Positions 26,792-34,492 of a DNA stretch of 34,800 nucleotides are shown here, piece after piece. This DNA is from Candidatus Komeilibacteria bacterium (lineage in GTDB: Bacteria; Patescibacteriota; Patescibacteriia; UBA1558; GWA2-36-10). Numbering within the stretch: the stretch's first letter is position 1; each line of letters begins with the position of its first letter. The notes below the pieces were generated by a model. That model was not told the origin of the DNA and ran no database searches. It saw only the letters and a program-made list of their open reading frames with translations. The position numbers and the translations under genes were made by a program. The stretch covers positions 1 to 34,800 of the forward strand of contig JABHYW010000059.1 of assembly GCA_018656655.1 (NCBI GenBank), in the 5' to 3' direction.

Positions 26792-28210
26792 ATGGATTCT
26801 TCAAATAATAAAGTAGTTGATATTTTAAATAGCGATAATTGGTCAGATGCCCTTTTAATTAAAGATGAAAGGGGTAATTTAAGACCCTTAAAAGCTAAAA
26901 AAGATGAAAAAAATGGTGTTTTATTAAGTAAAAAAGATTTATTTGTTTCAGAAGGTAGTTTAGCACCGAAAGATGATAATTTTATTCCTATACAAAACAT
27001 TGGGGGCAATTCTCAAGATAAATCAGAATTAATATTTCATCCAGATGATAAAGAAGAGGCTGATTTTATTGCTCAAAACATGCAGCAAGATAATAGTAAA
27101 AAATACAGTGTAGAAAAAATAGTGGATCGGATTATAGATAAGCAAAAACTTGATTTTGATAGCAAAAATAAAAAAATATTTACAAATATTCTATATAACT
27201 TTTTTAGAAATAGAAAAAGTGCTGTAATTACCAGAGAGCTTTTAACAAATAGTGTTTTAATAAAAAATAAAAAGCTTTCACTTAAAATTGTTGACATTAT
27301 TGTATCTGTTATTAAAAGTATTAAAAATAAAATTGATGCGGCAGGGGGTTTAGTCGTTAATGATGTAGAATTAAAAGCTGAAGTTAAAAAAGACAATTTA
27401 AAAAAGGTGGAGCATGATGTTTTGGATAAAATTGATAAAAAAGACGTGTTATCTGACGTGTCCACCGAAACTTCAGTGAAGGTGGAAACTTCAGTGAAGG
27501 ATGAAACAGGGTCTATATCAGCCCAAGATGAGATTAAAAATGCTCTTGGTGAATTATCGACAATCAAACCTAATTTAAAAGTACCTGTAAAAGAAAAAAC
27601 AAGTAAAGCACCAGTAGTTAAAGAAGTTAAACCAGAGCCAGTTTTAAAGAAGCAAGAAAAATCTAAATCAGCTAAGGGATTTTCAATTCCATTAACTAGT
27701 GAAAATATTTCAACTAAAAAACCAGAAATAAAATTTAAACCAGCCGAAGGTCTCGAGCAGAGTCGAGAGAAAACATCATTACCTAAAGTATTAAGGCCAA
27801 ATATAAAACAGGAACCAAAAAAAGCTATTAGTGATGTTGTTACTCCAGTTAAGCCAGAAACAACTCCAATAATGCCTAAAAGTGTCTTAACTGGCCCAGT
27901 TCAAGAGTTACAGTCTTTTGATTTAGTAGTTTGGCGTCGTTTAGGTAATACGGCCAATGAAAGAACTCAAAAGATTTTGGACAAAATTAATTTACTACAA
28001 GAAGAATCATATACCAAAAAGGCGCAGGGTATTACTGCTTGGCGTGATAGTAAAGTTTATAAATTATATTTGCAATTAGGTGCAGAAAGTATGATAGCGG
28101 GTAAGGAAGTGGCAGAATTTATAACTGATTATGAAAATAAAAATGAAAATACACTTAGTATAGAAGAATTTTCTGCCATATCTGACTTAAATAAACAATT
28201 AAGGTTTTAA
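26792..28210 (+). CDS. Hypothetical Lys-rich protein (472 aa), first gene of block 2
   Basis: Long ORF after a good promoter; charged and largely low complexity with a better-structured C-terminus (DLVVWRRLGNTANERTQKILDKINLLQEES...). Confidence 0.78.
   Translation: MDSSNNKVVDILNSDNWSDALLIKDERGNLRPLKAKKDEKNGVLLSKKDLFVSEGSLAPKDDNFIPIQNIGGNSQDKSELIFHPDDKEEADFIAQNMQQDNSKKYSVEKIVDRIIDKQKLDFDSKNKKIFTNILYNFFRNRKSAVITRELLTNSVLIKNKKLSLKIVDIIVSVIKSIKNKIDAAGGLVVNDVELKAEVKKDNLKKVEHDVLDKIDKKDVLSDVSTETSVKVETSVKDETGSISAQDEIKNALGELSTIKPNLKVPVKEKTSKAPVVKEVKPEPVLKKQEKSKSAKGFSIPLTSENISTKKPEIKFKPAEGLEQSREKTSLPKVLRPNIKQEPKKAISDVVTPVKPETTPIMPKSVLTGPVQELQSFDLVVWRRLGNTANERTQKILDKINLLQEESYTKKAQGITAWRDSKVYKLYLQLGAESMIAGKEVAEFITDYENKNENTLSIEEFSAISDLNKQLRF
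27751..27770 (+). repeat. Fragment of a TCTCGAG...TCGAGAGA palindromic repeat inside a CDS
   Basis: TCTCGAGCAGAGTCGAGAGA; compare ATCTCGAGCGTAGTCGAGAGAT at 28715-28736. Confidence 0.65.
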
Positions 28211-28213
28211 TTT

Positions 28214-28690
28214 ATGCCAGAAAGATTTATAGTGCCACAATTTATAGATATAGAGGATAGAATTTGGGGACCAATTACTGTTCGGCAATTTATTATAATA
28301 TTAGTCGGTTTTTTAGCTGCGTTTATTGCCTATAAAACATCAGATTTTGCTTTATTTATTTTTTTAGCAGTGCTTATCGCTTTGTTAGTTGGCATTTTTG
28401 GTTTTTATAAAATAAATGGAGCGTCATTCCATATATTTGCCCTTAATTTTATTGAGACAACTTTTAAGAAGCCATCTTTGCGGGTTTGGCATAAACAACA
28501 TATTAGAACTGAAGAATTTAAATCGAAAGATGAAGGTTTAGAAAAAGATGTATTTGTTACTCCAAAAAAATTAATTTCAAGTAGAAAATTAGCTGAACTT
28601 TCTTTAGTAATAGACACAGGCGGAATTTACAAAGGAGAGCAAAAAGCTAATCAGGAAAATAATGTTAGTTTTTCTGAAAAAAATATTTAA
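28214..28690 (+). CDS. PrgI-family T4SS membrane protein (VirB3-like)
   Basis: MPERFIVPQFIDIEDRIWGPITVRQFIIILVGFLAAFIAYK...; two TM helices; directly upstream of VirB4-type genes. Confidence 0.85.
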   Translation: MPERFIVPQFIDIEDRIWGPITVRQFIIILVGFLAAFIAYKTSDFALFIFLAVLIALLVGIFGFYKINGASFHIFALNFIETTFKKPSLRVWHKQHIRTEEFKSKDEGLEKDVFVTPKKLISSRKLAELSLVIDTGGIYKGEQKANQENNVSFSEKNI

Positions 28691-28710
28691 TATAATAATC
28701 TGTGAGTTTT

Positions 28711-28766
28711 TGTCATCTCGAGCGTAGTCGAGAGATCTAGATTTCTCCACTTTGGTCGAAATGACA
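28711..28766. repeat. REP/MITE-like imperfect palindrome between prgI and virB4 genes
   Basis: Termini TGTCATCTCGA / TCGAAATGACA (inverted, 1 mismatch) plus internal CTCGA...TCGAG stem. Confidence 0.8.
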
Positions 28767-28779
28767 AATATAAAATATT

Positions 28780-29460
28780 ATGAAAAATAAAAAATTAGCT
28801 GGCGACAGACCATCAACATCAACCCAAAAATATTTAGATATTGCAGAAATTAGAGATGATTTGGTTATTTTAAATGACGGCACAGTCAGAGGGGTGCTTT
28901 TGGTAGCGTCAATAAATTTTGATCTTAAGTCAGAAGATGAACAAAGAGCTACTATTAGTAATTATGTTAATTTTTTAAATACTTTAGATTATCCGCTACA
29001 GATAATAATTCAGTCTCGTCCTTTGAATATTGATGATTATATGGACAGACTAAAAAAAATGGAAAGAGAACAAACTAATGAATTACTTCGTATGCAGACA
29101 GCTGATTATCGAGGTTTTGTTCAAGAGCTACTTACTTTAGAACAAATTATGAGTAAGAAATTTTATGTAGTAGTGCCTTATAGTCCTCTTAATGTTAAAA
29201 AAAGGAGTTTTAAATCTAGGCTGGCTACAGTTTTTTCTTCAGCTAAAGTAGTTAGTTTAAGTCGTAAACGTTTTGAAGAATTTAGTGGACAATTAGAAAA
29301 ACGATGTGGCTTTATTGCTTCTGGCTTGGGTAGCTTAGGATTGCGCAGTCAACGTTTAAGTACTCAGGCTTTAATTGAACTTTATTATAATAGTTATAAT
29401 CCAGATTTATTTCAAAAGCAACCGATGGACGATATAAATAAATTAACCATTGAAACATAA
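28780..29460 (+). CDS. VirB4/TraC N-terminal-domain-like protein (stand-alone, no ATPase motif)
   Basis: STQKYLDIAEIRDDLVILNDGTVRGVLLVASINFDLKSEDEQRATISNYVNFLNTLDYPLQIIIQSRPL resembles the N-terminal barrel of VirB4-type ATPases; stop overlaps the next start (TAATG). Confidence 0.78.
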   Translation: MKNKKLAGDRPSTSTQKYLDIAEIRDDLVILNDGTVRGVLLVASINFDLKSEDEQRATISNYVNFLNTLDYPLQIIIQSRPLNIDDYMDRLKKMEREQTNELLRMQTADYRGFVQELLTLEQIMSKKFYVVVPYSPLNVKKRSFKSRLATVFSSAKVVSLSRKRFEEFSGQLEKRCGFIASGLGSLGLRSQRLSTQALIELYYNSYNPDLFQKQPMDDINKLTIET

Positions 29461-31391
29461 TGTTTGGTTTTAATAAAATAAAACAAGCTCAGAAAGAAGT
29501 TAAGGTAGATAAAGAGTTAGAGAAATTGTCAGTTAATACAAAAGCTCAAGTATCTCCTAAAGAAAATATTGCTCGGGACAAGCAATTAATTGAAGCTGAA
29601 AAAGTTTTTAGAGAAGGCGTGGTGTCTGTTAGAGATATTATTGCCCCCGCAGCTTTAAAAGTAGATCCACATTATTTGCGGCTTAATAATTTATATGTCC
29701 GGACTTTATTTGTAATGACTTATCCGCGTTATGTAACTATTGGTTGGTTTGCTCCAATTATCAATGAAAGTCTTACACTGGATATTTCCATGTTTTTCTA
29801 TCCTTTGGATATTAAGATGGTACTTAAGCAATTAAAAAATAAGGTTGGTACTATGGAGGCTCAGATTATGTCTGATCATGAAAAAGGAGCGCCTCGTGAT
29901 CCTATTACTGAAACAGCTTTACAAGATATTGAAGCTCTTCGTGATGGATTGACTCAGGGTACAGAGAAATTCTTTCAATTTGCCTTATACGTTACTATTT
30001 ATTCAAAAGACAAAGATGAGTTAGATTTAGCTACTGATAGAGTAGAAAATTTATTAGGAATGCAATTAATTTATTCTCGTAGAGCTCTTTTTCAAGCTGA
30101 GCAAGGATTTAATTCAACTTTAGCTCTAGGAAACGATGAATTGTCTATTGCTACTAATATGAATAGCTCTCCAATTGCTTCCTCCTTTCCTTTTGTATCT
30201 TCTGAGCTGACATCAGACGACGGAATATTATATGGCATAAATAGACATAATAATAGTTTAATATTATTTGATAGATTTTCTTTGCAAAATGCTAATATGG
30301 TTGTTTTTGCTACTTCGGGTGCCGGTAAATCTTACGCAATTAAATTAGAGGTTTTGCGTTCAATGATGCTTGGTACAGATGTGATTATTATTGATCCAGA
30401 AAATGAATATCAACATCTTTCTGAGGCTGTGGGCGGTACTTATATAAATGTGTCTTTAAATTCTGAAAGTAAAATGAACCCTTTTGATTTGCCAAAAGGT
30501 ATTAGTGGTGATAGTAAGCCGGAGGACATTTTAAGAAGTGCTGTCATTACATTAAAAGGCTTAATTAGATTGATGATTGGTGATGTTACCAATTTGGAAG
30601 ATTCTTTACTTGATAGAGCAATTTTAGAAACTTATGCTAAGAAAGATATTACTGCAGCTAGCGATTTAGCTAATATAGACCCTCCTATTATGTCTGACTT
30701 AGAAGAGGTATTGCTTAGTATGGAAGGTGGAGAGGATATGGCCTTAAGAATTAAAAAATATACAGAGGGTACTTTTTCAGGATTATTCAATAGCCCCACT
30801 AATATAACAGTAGATAATCAATTAATAGTATTTTGTATTAGAGATTTAGAGGAGGAGCTTCGTCCGATAGCCATGTACATGATTATGAATTATATTTGGA
30901 ATATTATCAGAAGCGAACTTAAACGTAGGATGTTAGTAGTAGATGAAGCTTGGATTATGATGAGACATGAAGACAGTTCTAAATTTATGTATGCTTTAAT
31001 TAAACGTTGTCGTAAATATTATTTAGGAATCACTACTATTACTCAAGATGTTAATGATTTTTTAACTTCTACCTATGGAAATGCCATTGTGACTAATTGT
31101 GCTTTGCAATTATTAATGAAGCAAACACCGGCGGCAGTTGATTTGGTGCAGAAGACATTTATGTTAACAGAGGGGGAGAAATATTTATTACTAGAAGCTG
31201 GTTTAGGCGAAGGTATATTTTTTGCTGGAGCTAAACATGCTGCTATAAAAGTACAAGCTTCTTATGGTGAGCATCAAATTATTACTTCTGATCCAAGTCA
31301 ATTACTTGAAATTGAAGAAGCTAAAAAAGAATTTGAAGAGCAAATAATAGCTGATGCAGAAAAAAATCCTAATGAAGAACAAATTAAATAA
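29460..31391 (+). CDS. virB4: VirB4/TraC-type T4SS ATPase
   Basis: Walker A FATSGAGKSYAIKLEVLRSM; IIIDPENEYQHL; Walker B RMLVVDEAWIMMRHEDSSKF; TTITQDVNDFLTSTYGNAIVTNCALQLLMKQ. Confidence 0.95.
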   Translation: MFGFNKIKQAQKEVKVDKELEKLSVNTKAQVSPKENIARDKQLIEAEKVFREGVVSVRDIIAPAALKVDPHYLRLNNLYVRTLFVMTYPRYVTIGWFAPIINESLTLDISMFFYPLDIKMVLKQLKNKVGTMEAQIMSDHEKGAPRDPITETALQDIEALRDGLTQGTEKFFQFALYVTIYSKDKDELDLATDRVENLLGMQLIYSRRALFQAEQGFNSTLALGNDELSIATNMNSSPIASSFPFVSSELTSDDGILYGINRHNNSLILFDRFSLQNANMVVFATSGAGKSYAIKLEVLRSMMLGTDVIIIDPENEYQHLSEAVGGTYINVSLNSESKMNPFDLPKGISGDSKPEDILRSAVITLKGLIRLMIGDVTNLEDSLLDRAILETYAKKDITAASDLANIDPPIMSDLEEVLLSMEGGEDMALRIKKYTEGTFSGLFNSPTNITVDNQLIVFCIRDLEEELRPIAMYMIMNYIWNIIRSELKRRMLVVDEAWIMMRHEDSSKFMYALIKRCRKYYLGITTITQDVNDFLTSTYGNAIVTNCALQLLMKQTPAAVDLVQKTFMLTEGEKYLLLEAGLGEGIFFAGAKHAAIKVQASYGEHQIITSDPSQLLEIEEAKKEFEEQIIADAEKNPNEEQIK

Positions 31392-31426
31392 TCTAAAGTT
31401 TACTAATATTTTAAAGAGTAAATAAT

Positions 31427-32023
31427 ATGGATAAAGACAAGGTGAATGGCGCAGCCAGAGAGGGTGGTCTGGGCTACAAAAGAAAAAAAATCCTATGGAT
31501 AGTAGTAATTATTATTTTACTTCTAGCTCTCTTGTTGTGGGTAATTAGAACTAGTAATGATAATTCTCAAATAGATGGACAGTTAGATAAAGAGCCACCA
31601 GTATTTACTCCTCCTAGCGCTCAAATAGAATATGAGGACGTAGAAGTACCAGAAGCAAGTCCTACTGAATTTTCAGCTATTAATTTGGCAAAAAATTATG
31701 TAGCTAGATTTGGTTCTTGGTCTACTGATAATCAGGGCAATAATTTAAATGAGCTGTTACCGCTTAGTACAAGTAGAATGCAGGACTATCTTAGAAATAT
31801 AGAGTTAGATTTTGAGGCAGAGAAGTTTAAGGGTATTACAACTAAAAGTTTAACTGCTAATGTAGTGAGTATGACTGATAATCAGGCAGAAATTTTAATT
31901 GGTACTCAAAAAATTGAAACAAATGATAAATTGGAACAAAAAATTTATTATCAAGATGCAAGTGTAAAATTAGTTAAATCAGCTGATAAATGGTTGGTTG
32001 ATGAATTTTATTGGAAAGAATAA
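31427..32023 (+). CDS. Single-pass membrane protein with NTF2-like fold, VirB8/TcpC-like candidate
   Basis: N-terminal TM (KKILWIVVIIILLLALLLWVI), linker, then FSAINLAKNYVARFGSWSTDNQGNN...YYQDASVKLVKSADKWLVDEFYWKE, a VirB8-type topology. Confidence 0.65.
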   Translation: MDKDKVNGAAREGGLGYKRKKILWIVVIIILLLALLLWVIRTSNDNSQIDGQLDKEPPVFTPPSAQIEYEDVEVPEASPTEFSAINLAKNYVARFGSWSTDNQGNNLNELLPLSTSRMQDYLRNIELDFEAEKFKGITTKSLTANVVSMTDNQAEILIGTQKIETNDKLEQKIYYQDASVKLVKSADKWLVDEFYWKE

Positions 32024-32028
32024 TTTTT

Positions 32029-32307
32029 ATGGATATAGTTAGTGTAAAAAAAAGAATAAAAAAAGACAGGGCTATTTTAGATGCCTCTGTTGACGAAGGA
32101 ATGGCGGGGAGTACCATAAAAGACAATTTTGAGATTCTAGTGAAGTCATTAAGTCAAAAATTAGTGTTAGACTTGCAGGCTATTGAAAAAAGTCAAAAAA
32201 ATTTATCTAAAGAAGAAATATTAAATATGCAAAATATAGAAGTACAAAAATTTAAAATTAAAATAGCTGATATTGCTCATATTATAGATAATAAGCTTAA
32301 AGATTAG
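32029..32307 (+). CDS. Small hypothetical protein (92 aa)
   Basis: ATG 32029 (MDIVSVKKRIKKDRAILDASV...) preferred over 32011, which overlaps the preceding CDS. Confidence 0.7.
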   Translation: MDIVSVKKRIKKDRAILDASVDEGMAGSTIKDNFEILVKSLSQKLVLDLQAIEKSQKNLSKEEILNMQNIEVQKFKIKIADIAHIIDNKLKD

Positions 32308-32309
32308 CT

Positions 32310-33173
32310 ATGACTCCACTACTTGCTAATATACCAGTTGGCTTTATTGCAAATACTGTTGCTAAAAAAATGGGTATGACTCAAGGCATACCAGGAGTGA
32401 GTAATACCTTGTTACTAGCTCATGTTGCTCAGCATGCACAGGATATCCAAGCTGCGGCTGACCATTCAATGCCTTATATGAAGGCAGCAGCTGGTATAGC
32501 TGGGGATAGAGTACGACAAAAAGCAGGAAATATAAGAAGTAGGTTACAAGGGCGTTCTTCGGATGATGAAACAGGTCAAAATAATGATCCAGCGCAATCA
32601 GAGCGCAATCAGAGTGGTGGTGCTGACGAACAAGGACGCAGAAGACAGTCTATCAATAAACTTGGGGGTAAGGCTATTGGAAGATTAGGACCTCAGGTGG
32701 GTTTAGATAATTTACAAAAAAAACTTAGTCAAGAAAGTGATCAAGAGGATGATAGTGGGATTAAAGAAAGAGCTCAAGTAAAGTCACGTAGGGCTTTTAA
32801 ACGATATAAAAGACAGGCCAAAGAAAAAGCTAAGAAAAAAATAAAACAAAAAATAGCAAAAAAAGTAGCCAGCAGGGGAGCTATTAGGCTCGTTGCAGGT
32901 GCTTTCGGGGCTACTGGTGTGGGCTTGATTGTTACTTATATAATATGGACTGTTCAGGCTATAGCTGGTAATCTGATAGGGTCAAAAATTATTCCTAAAT
33001 TGGAATGGTGGGAATTAATACTCTGGTTTATAATAGGATTATTACTGTTTGCGTTATTAGTGTTATTAGGTGGTTTATTAATTACAGCCGTTAAATTTAT
33101 GATAGCAACTCCTGGAGAGCAAGCAATTTATTTAGGTAAGGCTTTATGGGAGTATATAAAAGATCTCTTTTAA
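32310..33173 (+). CDS. Hypothetical membrane protein with basic linker and two C-terminal TM helices
   Basis: GAIRLVAGAFGATGVGLIVTYIIWTVQAIAG and LILWFIIGLLLFALLVLLGGLLITAVKFMI; upstream Lys/Arg-rich segment. Confidence 0.75.
   Translation: MTPLLANIPVGFIANTVAKKMGMTQGIPGVSNTLLLAHVAQHAQDIQAAADHSMPYMKAAAGIAGDRVRQKAGNIRSRLQGRSSDDETGQNNDPAQSERNQSGGADEQGRRRQSINKLGGKAIGRLGPQVGLDNLQKKLSQESDQEDDSGIKERAQVKSRRAFKRYKRQAKEKAKKKIKQKIAKKVASRGAIRLVAGAFGATGVGLIVTYIIWTVQAIAGNLIGSKIIPKLEWWELILWFIIGLLLFALLVLLGGLLITAVKFMIATPGEQAIYLGKALWEYIKDLF
32592..32613 (+). repeat. Perfect 11-bp tandem duplication in a CDS
   Basis: GCGCAATCAGA GCGCAATCAGA read directly. Confidence 0.9.
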
Positions 33174-33187
33174 TATAATATAAAATT

Positions 33188-34411
33188 ATGAATAAAAAAA
33201 AGATTGCATTAGTTATGGGTTTCATCATTCTAGTCTTTATTTTAGGCTTTGCTTTGTATTTAGTATTTTTTAAACCAACGTCCAGTATTACTCCAAGTGG
33301 TGATTTTGGACCTGGTAATTTACCAGGTATTGGTAATGGCAATATTACTATTATAGATGATAATGTAAATGGAAATACTAATGATACTCTACCTTGGCAA
33401 GCTTATATTCAAGACAAGATAACAGATGTGGCTAATGGAGGATTAACAACTGTAACTGAATTAATTCCTAATGAAGTAAAAGGAGTTGCTTCCAGTCCTA
33501 ATGGCTTACAATATTATGATACAGAAACTCAAAAATTTTATCGTATTAATGCCAATGGAGAGATTGAAGAATTGAGTAATAAATTATTTTATCAAGTTGA
33601 TCAAATTACTTGGTCTGGAAATGGTGATAAAGCAATTTTAGAGTATCCAGATGGTTCAAATATTTTATATAATTTTAAAACAGGCCAACAAATTACTTTA
33701 CCAATAGAAATGGAAGATTTTTCTTTTGATGCTTCTAATAATAAAATAGCTGCTAAATGGATTGGTACAAATGAAGAAGATAATTGGTTGGTGTTGGCTA
33801 ATGATGATGGTTCAGGAATGTCTTTAATTGAGCCGCTTGGCGATCAAGCACATCATACTTTTGTAGGATTTTCACCAGATAATCAAGTGGCCGTTATGCA
33901 TAGAAAATATATAGATGCTCAACGACAAAAAATATACCCTATTGGTTTAAATGGTGAATCATTTAAATCTTTTACAGTAGATGGAGCTGGCTTTGAATCT
34001 GATTGGTCTCCAGAAGGATCTAGTATGGTATATAGTGTTTATAATGAAGCAAGTAATTATAATCCAAATTTATGGGTTACCAATGGTAGAACTAGCGAAT
34101 TGGGGGATATAAAAGTATCTTTAAATCTAGCTACTTGGCCAGATAAATGTAGTTTTGCTGGAGAGGACGGTATGTACTGTGCTGTTCCGCAAGGATTACC
34201 ACGAGGAGCTGGACTTTATCCAGAAATAGCCGAGCGTTACCCTGATAATTTTTATTATATAAATTTAAATTCAGGTACAAAAAGTTTGATAGCTAGTCCA
34301 GTGGGACAAAATGGTTCTTATACGGCTAATAATCTTTTCCCATCTTCAGATGGATCAGTTTTATATTTCACAGATGGCGATGGCAATTTACAAAGTATTA
34401 GATTACAATAA
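33188..34411 (+). CDS. Membrane-anchored beta-propeller-like (TolB/PD40-type) protein
   Basis: N-terminal TM KIALVMGFIILVFILGFALYLVFF; repeated blade-like segments (ITWSGNGDKAILEYPDGSNILYNF, FVGFSPDNQVAVMHRKYIDA, SDWSPEGSSMVYSVYNEASNYNPNLWV, NNLFPSSDGSVLYFTDGDGNLQSI). Confidence 0.75.
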   Translation: MNKKKIALVMGFIILVFILGFALYLVFFKPTSSITPSGDFGPGNLPGIGNGNITIIDDNVNGNTNDTLPWQAYIQDKITDVANGGLTTVTELIPNEVKGVASSPNGLQYYDTETQKFYRINANGEIEELSNKLFYQVDQITWSGNGDKAILEYPDGSNILYNFKTGQQITLPIEMEDFSFDASNNKIAAKWIGTNEEDNWLVLANDDGSGMSLIEPLGDQAHHTFVGFSPDNQVAVMHRKYIDAQRQKIYPIGLNGESFKSFTVDGAGFESDWSPEGSSMVYSVYNEASNYNPNLWVTNGRTSELGDIKVSLNLATWPDKCSFAGEDGMYCAVPQGLPRGAGLYPEIAERYPDNFYYINLNSGTKSLIASPVGQNGSYTANNLFPSSDGSVLYFTDGDGNLQSIRLQ

Positions 34412-34470
34412 AATAACCCCTCCCGACCTCCCCTTGACAGGGAAGGAGCTTGAGAGAGATGGGAGGATTA
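34409..34470. repeat. REP-like intergenic repeat, locus E (left unit only)
   Basis: TAAAATAACCCCTCCCGACCTCCCCTTGACAGGGAAGGAGCTTGAGAGAGATGGGAGGATTAAA; GAGCTT...GGGAGGAT matches locus A. Confidence 0.8.
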
Positions 34471-34492
34471 AAATAAATATTAATTTTACTAT

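Noticed and set aside
27073-27567. 164-aa minus-strand ORF opposite the Lys-rich gene
   Set aside because: Phe/Leu/Ser-rich composition is the expected antisense shadow of Lys/Asp/Glu-rich coding DNA; no start signal or recognisable motif.
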